From NCBI RefSeq assembly GCF_025143365.1, contig NZ_JALXPE010000054.1, positions 1 through 25,727 of the forward strand: a DNA stretch of 25,727 bases, in the 5' to 3' direction. This document shows, piece after piece, positions 22,625 to 25,727 of the stretch (position 1 is the stretch's first letter; each line of letters begins with the position of its first letter). The DNA comes from Microbacterium sp. p3-SID336. Its GTDB lineage: Bacteria; Actinomycetota; Actinomycetes; Actinomycetales; Microbacteriaceae. The position numbers and the translations under genes are program-made. The notes beneath the pieces were generated by a model. It made no database searches. It had not been told where the DNA came from and was given only the letters and a program-made list of their open reading frames with translations.

Positions 22625-22699
22625 GACGGCGCGGCCGGACGTCTCAGCCCGACGGCGCGGCCGGACGGCTCAGCCCGACGGCGCGGCCGGACGGCTCAG
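22625..22699. repeat. 26-bp tandem repeat, about 2.9 copies, at a convergent gene end
   Basis: Copies at 22625-22650, 22651-22676 and 22677-22699 (truncated by 3 nt). The unit runs GACGGCGCGGCCGGACG, then G/T, then CTCAGCCC. Only one base differs, T instead of G in the first copy. The last copy supplies the stop codon of the minus-strand LysM gene, and the others repeat the same TGA beyond it. Confidence 0.9.
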
Positions 22700-23448
22700 G
22701 GGAAGAGCTGCCGCAGCACGACCCAGTCCTCGGCGGCGAGGGCCTGCGTGACCACGGCCTGCACCTCCGGGGCGACGTCGGGGCCGAGGCGCTGCCACAC
22801 GACGCGGGCGGCACCGAGGTCCCCCGCGGCGATGGCGTTGGAGAACTCGATGAACGTGTTGGCGTAGGGGATGGTCGAGGTGCCGGCCTCCGCGTTGAAA
22901 GGGCCGTACTGGTCGACCCACGGCAGCGCCGGGTCGGGGCGGAGGATCAGGACGTCACCCGGGTGCACGGTCATGTTCGCGACGTGGTTGTACAGCGCGA
23001 TGGTGACGTAGTCGATGCAGAACCGCTGGCCGATCGCGATGAGGCTGTCACCCGGCATCACCGGGTAGGCCACGATCTCGCCGTCCGCGTCGAGGACGGG
23101 CTCCCCGCTCGCGAGCTCCATCGACCCCATCTCGACGAGCTCGCCGAGGAGCTTCGCGTGCGGCGCCCCGCCGTCCTCCGCCATGATGTTGATCATCGAG
23201 TTCGTGGTGCACTCGCCGGGGCCGCCTGCTGGCACGGACACGCCGTCGCCGAGATAGACCAGCCCATCCCCGTCCGGGTCGCTCGCGTCGGCGGGCTCCT
23301 CGGCGGCGACGGGAGCGGGCGCGGGTGCATGCGCGAAGCTCTCGGACGCCCCCGACATCGCGCCGATCGCGGCAGGAACTCCGACGGCCGCGAGACCGAC
23401 CACGGCCGCACCCGCGACGACGGTGACGAGGAGACGGGTGCGGTTCAT
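22696..23448 (-). CDS. Secreted LysM-domain protein
   Basis: A 250-residue protein. Residues 1-32 have a short basic start (MNRTR) and a hydrophobic helix, either an uncleaved anchor or a signal peptide. A Pro/Ala-rich spacer (38-55, APAPAPVAAEEPADA) follows. A central region has Cys80. A LysM-like domain at about 128-168 contains YPVMPGDSLIAIGQRFCIDYVTIALYNHV and HPGDVLIL. A C-terminal helical segment (195-250) completes it. LysM domains bind N-acetylglucosamine chains of peptidoglycan, so it probably sits in the cell wall. I chose ATG 23448; CATGCT lies 6 nt upstream on its strand and may be the -10 box of a leaderless mRNA. A longer open frame upstream has atypical composition and was not used. 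It is convergent with the BrkB gene. Confidence 0.8.
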   Translation of the reverse strand: MNRTRLLVTVVAGAAVVGLAAVGVPAAIGAMSGASESFAHAPAPAPVAAEEPADASDPDGDGLVYLGDGVSVPAGGPGECTTNSMINIMAEDGGAPHAKLLGELVEMGSMELASGEPVLDADGEIVAYPVMPGDSLIAIGQRFCIDYVTIALYNHVANMTVHPGDVLILRPDPALPWVDQYGPFNAEAGTSTIPYANTFIEFSNAIAAGDLGAARVVWQRLGPDVAPEVQAVVTQALAAEDWVVLRQLFP

Positions 23449-23551
23449 GTCGCCAGCATGGCAGTGCGCGACCGCGGGCGCCAACACGACGCGGGTTCGG
23501 GTGTTGGACGCGCGCCCGACCGGCGGACGGGAAGCGGAGCGTGCGTGAGAA

Positions 23552-23571
23552 CGACGCGACCGGTCGCGTCG
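23552..23571. repeat. Perfect 20-bp palindrome
   Basis: CGACGCGACC (23552-23561) is followed directly by its exact reverse complement (23562-23571) with no spacer. Flanking bases do not continue the symmetry. It could be a dimeric regulator site or recombination site, or a palindrome favoured by the local GC richness. Confidence 0.85.
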
Positions 23572-23648
23572 ACCAAGTCGAGCAGGTCCTGACCGTTCGC
23601 CGCCTGCTGGTCGGAGCGCGGATCGTGTCGGCGAGGAAACCCGCCCGT

Positions 23649-23667
23649 CCGTATGCACAGCGTACGG
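23649..23667. repeat. Short hairpin in the gene-poor junction
   Basis: CCGTATGC (23649-23656) and GCGTACGG (23660-23667) pair with one G-T wobble around a 3-nt loop ACA. No U-tract follows on either strand, so it is not a standard terminator. Confidence 0.5.
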
Positions 23668-23892
23668 GTGATCGTGCGAGCCCGTGATGCTTGCCATAAC
23701 CGCGCGCGGTCGCCAAAGGGCTTAGCGACGTGCACGCGCTTGGTGCGGCGGAGAGCGTCGACCGCACGGAACCGAAGCGGCGAGCCCCCATGCCGTGATG
23801 GGCGGTTGAGGATCCCTTTCCGAGCGCTGCACTCACGTGTGACCATCACCGCGAAGAGCCACGCTCGCGACTCGAGTCGACGATCTGGAGGG

Positions 23893-23917
23893 GGCGCCCG
23901 ACGCCTCGGCTGGCGCC
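23893..23917 (-). terminator. Weak candidate terminator hairpin after the HEPN-like gene
   Basis: GGCGCC at 23893-23898 and 23912-23917 can pair across a 13-nt loop, starting 9 nt beyond the stop codon. There is no U-tract, as is common in GC-rich actinobacteria. Confidence 0.25.
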
Positions 23918-23926
23918 GCCGATCCG

Positions 23927-25249
23927 TCAGGCGCGCGCGGCTCGCGCGATCAACGCACGCTGAGCGACAAGTCGCATCAGCTCCACGTCTGCTTGGAGGG
24001 AGTTGGCCTCCTTACTGGAGGGGAGCAGCACATCCTCGCTCTTGCCACCGCCGTCTTGCTTGGCGTGAACGATCCTGCACCGGATCCCGTAGATTCGGTC
24101 GGCAATCTGGTCACGCAAGTCCGCCGGGTTGTGATCGAGCTGAACCGTTCCGACCCCACGAATCGATTGGCTCTTCGAGCAGAAATGATCGACGTACTCT
24201 GGAGTCGACTCGAGGAACTCGCGAAGGTCGGCTTCGGAAACGATAGAGCGCAACGTTGCTCGCAACTGCTCGCGCTCCGCCATGCCACCTCGCGCAGCCG
24301 GCGCCGCGAGATTGATGAGGCGATTGAGGGCAGCGTCGTTCTGGGCATCGAATCCTGGGTGAAGTAGCTGGCTCTTGACAGAGTTCACGATCTGTTCGCG
24401 TGCAAAAAATGGGAAGAAGTACTCGACGCACTGGTAATAGGCCAAGTACTCCAAGAGCGGGAGCCCCGCCGCCGCTCGTCCGTACTGGTAGAGATCTAAT
24501 GGTTGCGATGCATACTCGTTGCGGGGGAATCTCGGGCGGTGGTCAGGCTGTTCGTGGCGGCGCGGACGATTGCCCTGACGCCGCTTCCCTAGCTGGACGA
24601 ACCGGTTGTAGACGACATCGAGGTCGAAGAGAAGCGCCTGCCCGTAGCGCTCGAGTGCTTCGACAGCAGTGTCGTGGTTCGAGGTCGCCACGCCGCTGAG
24701 TTTCAGCGTCACCGCTCGCCCGAAGAACATCTCGAAGTCAGCGGAGGCCGGCGAAATGTCGATGCGTACGCCATCTTGTTCTACAACTAGCCGCCAGTCA
24801 GTCGAAGGCTCCCTCCGAGCGCCTCCCGCAGCCTCCCCGCTGATCTCAGTCTCTGTCTCGCCGTCTGTCTCACCGCTCAGAATTTCCACTCCGGGCAGCT
24901 CTTGAAGGAAACTGGCGAGCCGGATGGAGGGACTAGCTCCGATGACCTGACACTCAATGATCCCTCTCGACTTGCTTACCGTTGCGGAGTAATCGGACAG
25001 CATGATGTAGTCCTCGAATCCCGATGCTAGGAACGCGTCGACGTCCCTTGGAAACACAGCGATGCTCCTGGTGGTTCGGCCGTTCGGCATAAGCAGGCGT
25101 AGATACGAGCGGGCTCGATCAGCGGGTAACCGCTCGAGCACGCGAGTTTCCGCTTCGATCCCGGCGCTCGCAGCCCGCTCAACCAGTTCCTTGAGCTTCG
25201 CTTCGTGGGCCGCGATCAAATCAGTCTCGACAACAGGAGGGTTAGTCAC
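23927..25249 (-). CDS. Uncharacterised protein with C-terminal HEPN-like domain (R-X4-H motif)
   Basis: A 440-residue soluble protein. Residues 1-210 are mixed alpha/beta with no motif I know and an acidic low-complexity stretch (127-140, ETDGETETEISGEA). Residues 222-243 form a very basic linker (KRRQGNRPRRHEQPDHRPRF). Residues about 260-440 are helical: LLEYLAYYQCVEYFFPFF, then NDAALNRLINL, then RIYGIRCRIVHAK with Arg390 and His395, the R-X4-H catalytic pattern of HEPN RNases, then a last helix. HEPN proteins act as RNA-cleaving toxins or anti-phage effectors (ApeA, RloC and others). The assignment rests on this motif and helical context only. GTG 25249 follows TATATT by 6 nt, so it is probably leaderless. 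Composition is more A/T-rich than its neighbours to the left, which suggests transfer. Confidence 0.8.
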   Translation of the reverse strand: MTNPPVVETDLIAAHEAKLKELVERAASAGIEAETRVLERLPADRARSYLRLLMPNGRTTRSIAVFPRDVDAFLASGFEDYIMLSDYSATVSKSRGIIECQVIGASPSIRLASFLQELPGVEILSGETDGETETEISGEAAGGARREPSTDWRLVVEQDGVRIDISPASADFEMFFGRAVTLKLSGVATSNHDTAVEALERYGQALLFDLDVVYNRFVQLGKRRQGNRPRRHEQPDHRPRFPRNEYASQPLDLYQYGRAAAGLPLLEYLAYYQCVEYFFPFFAREQIVNSVKSQLLHPGFDAQNDAALNRLINLAAPAARGGMAEREQLRATLRSIVSEADLREFLESTPEYVDHFCSKSQSIRGVGTVQLDHNPADLRDQIADRIYGIRCRIVHAKQDGGGKSEDVLLPSSKEANSLQADVELMRLVAQRALIARAARA

Positions 25250-25255
25250 GATGAG

Positions 25256-25261
25256 AATATA
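25256..25261 (-). promoter_or_regulatory. -10 box TATATT for the HEPN-like gene (probably leaderless)
   Basis: On the minus strand TATATT is followed by 6 nt and the GTG at 25249. It is the best -10 match among the start-proximal boxes in the window. No -35 hexamer is evident. Confidence 0.55.
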
Positions 25262-25467
25262 TCGGCCGCTCCCGCTGCGGCGCCCCTCCTATTTCGGTCA
25301 CGCGCCAGGTACACCGACTGGCTTTCAAAGGCACCCCTTACCGAGCCGTGCGTTGGACAGGGAAATCGCCGGGCTTCGGCGCAACCGGCGATAGACCTGA
25401 CGACCAAGCGGGCCCACCTCATCTTCGAACGTCCGTCAGTCGTGGATCAGGCAGAGCGCATGCGGAT

Positions 25468-25707
25468 GCGGCAGGCACGGCGTACATCGTTGCCGGCACT
25501 CAGTCCGAGTTACGAGGAAGGGTAGGGTGCACTGTCAGCTTCGTGACCAACCTGTTCGCACCGCTTGCGCCGCTGGTCGTGAGCACGATCATCGGGCTCG
25601 TCGGGATAGGGGAGTCTGTCGTCGTATGCGCCGCCGTTGCCTTGGTCGCCGCGGCGTCGATGGCAGCGCCCAATGAGGGGCGCCCATCTGGGCCGGGACT
25701 CAAGTGA
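25468..25707 (+). pseudogene. MFS transporter remnant, C-terminal end only
   Basis: The frame reads AGTAYIVAGTQSELRGRVGC, then TVSFVTNLFAPLAPLVVSTIIGLVGIGESVVVCAAVALVAAASMAA and a short tail ending GPGLK. The (P/Q)xELRGRV motif followed by two hydrophobic helices (FAPLAP...GLVG and VVVCAAVALVAAASM) is the usual end of drug/metabolite MFS exporters (helices 11-12). Upstream in the same frame the sequence becomes Arg/Pro/Asp-rich and non-membrane, so about 330 residues are missing. Nothing in the window carries the missing part. It includes a TTA Leu codon, rare in this genome type. I interpret it as a gene truncated by recombination or island insertion; the exact 5' breakpoint is uncertain. 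Confidence 0.65.
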
Positions 25708-25727
25708 AATCGAAGACACGACCTAAT

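Larger units (their letters stand above)
23449..23926. other. Gene-poor 478-bp junction region
   Basis: No convincing gene on either strand. Open frames exist (for example minus strand 23849-23445) but have irregular composition, no ribosome site and no recognisable motif. The stretch holds a perfect 20-bp palindrome (23552-23571), an AGCAGG/CCTGCT inverted repeat (23581-23586 and 23603-23608) and an 8-bp hairpin with a 3-nt loop (23649-23667). It marks the change from typical host sequence to the lower-GC right end and may be decayed coding or island-junction sequence. No tRNA gene is seen. Confidence 0.6.

Noticed and set aside
22625..22699. CRISPR array
   Set aside because: The 26-bp copies are directly adjacent with no spacers and there are no cas genes; it is a simple tandem repeat.
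23445..23849. A 134-residue minus-strand open frame as a gene
   Set aside because: No ribosome site, irregular composition, no recognisable motif and overlap with several inverted repeats; treated as non-coding or decayed sequence.
23449..25727. tRNA gene, integrase or transposase explaining the island edge
   Set aside because: I saw no tRNA-like T-loop with flanking stems and no integrase or transposase motif in the window, so the insertion mechanism is unknown.

Overview
The window looks like chromosomal DNA of a high-GC Gram-positive actinobacterium, most likely Microbacteriaceae (Microbacterium-like). The support is strong G/C bias at third codon positions, GTG starts, and several genes whose start codon sits 6 nt after a TANNNT-like -10 box, which suggests leaderless mRNAs. 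The organism is inferred from gene content and composition, not from a database match.

Left part (1-7432): a minus-strand catabolic operon with a divergent FadR-type GntR repressor. In transcription order it encodes a lipoprotein solute-binding protein, a permease, a permease-ATPase fusion, a second ATPase (all peptide/nickel class), an N-acetylneuraminate lyase/dihydrodipicolinate synthase family aldolase and the start of a ROK sugar kinase. Genes overlap by 1-4 nt or are closely spaced, except for a 12-bp hairpin after the binding protein gene. The set fits import and breakdown of sialic acid or a related acyl-amino sugar. The first 46 bases are unnatural-looking runs of C and G that break the kinase gene.

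Middle part (7482-18975): a DUF808 membrane protein, an unknown 8-TM-like protein, a GNAT acetyltransferase followed 3 nt later by PnuC, an NtaA/DszA-type flavin monooxygenase, a 58-residue membrane protein, a regulator with two MerR-type HTH domains, and a divergent pair (DUF6194 and an Imm-5-like putative immunity protein). Next comes a two-component system followed by a membrane-anchored, Asp/His-rich protein. CTTCAG/ATTCAG direct repeats lie exactly 29 nt upstream of both the response-regulator and the Asp/His-rich protein starts, so the response regulator probably controls both. An S4 RNA-binding protein, a small membrane protein and a divergent Cys-rich HTH regulator follow.

Right part (18865-23448): a large secreted metallophosphoesterase with a duplicated C-terminal module, a YihY/BrkB membrane protein and a secreted LysM protein. 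Two tandem duplications lie on the stop codons of minus-strand genes.

Right end (23449-25727): composition changes (more A/T, TTA codons). About 480 bp without a convincing gene contain a perfect 20-bp palindrome. A 440-residue protein with a C-terminal R-X4-H motif (HEPN-RNase-like) follows, then only the C-terminal end of an MFS transporter. This looks like the edge of a genomic island, possibly defensive.
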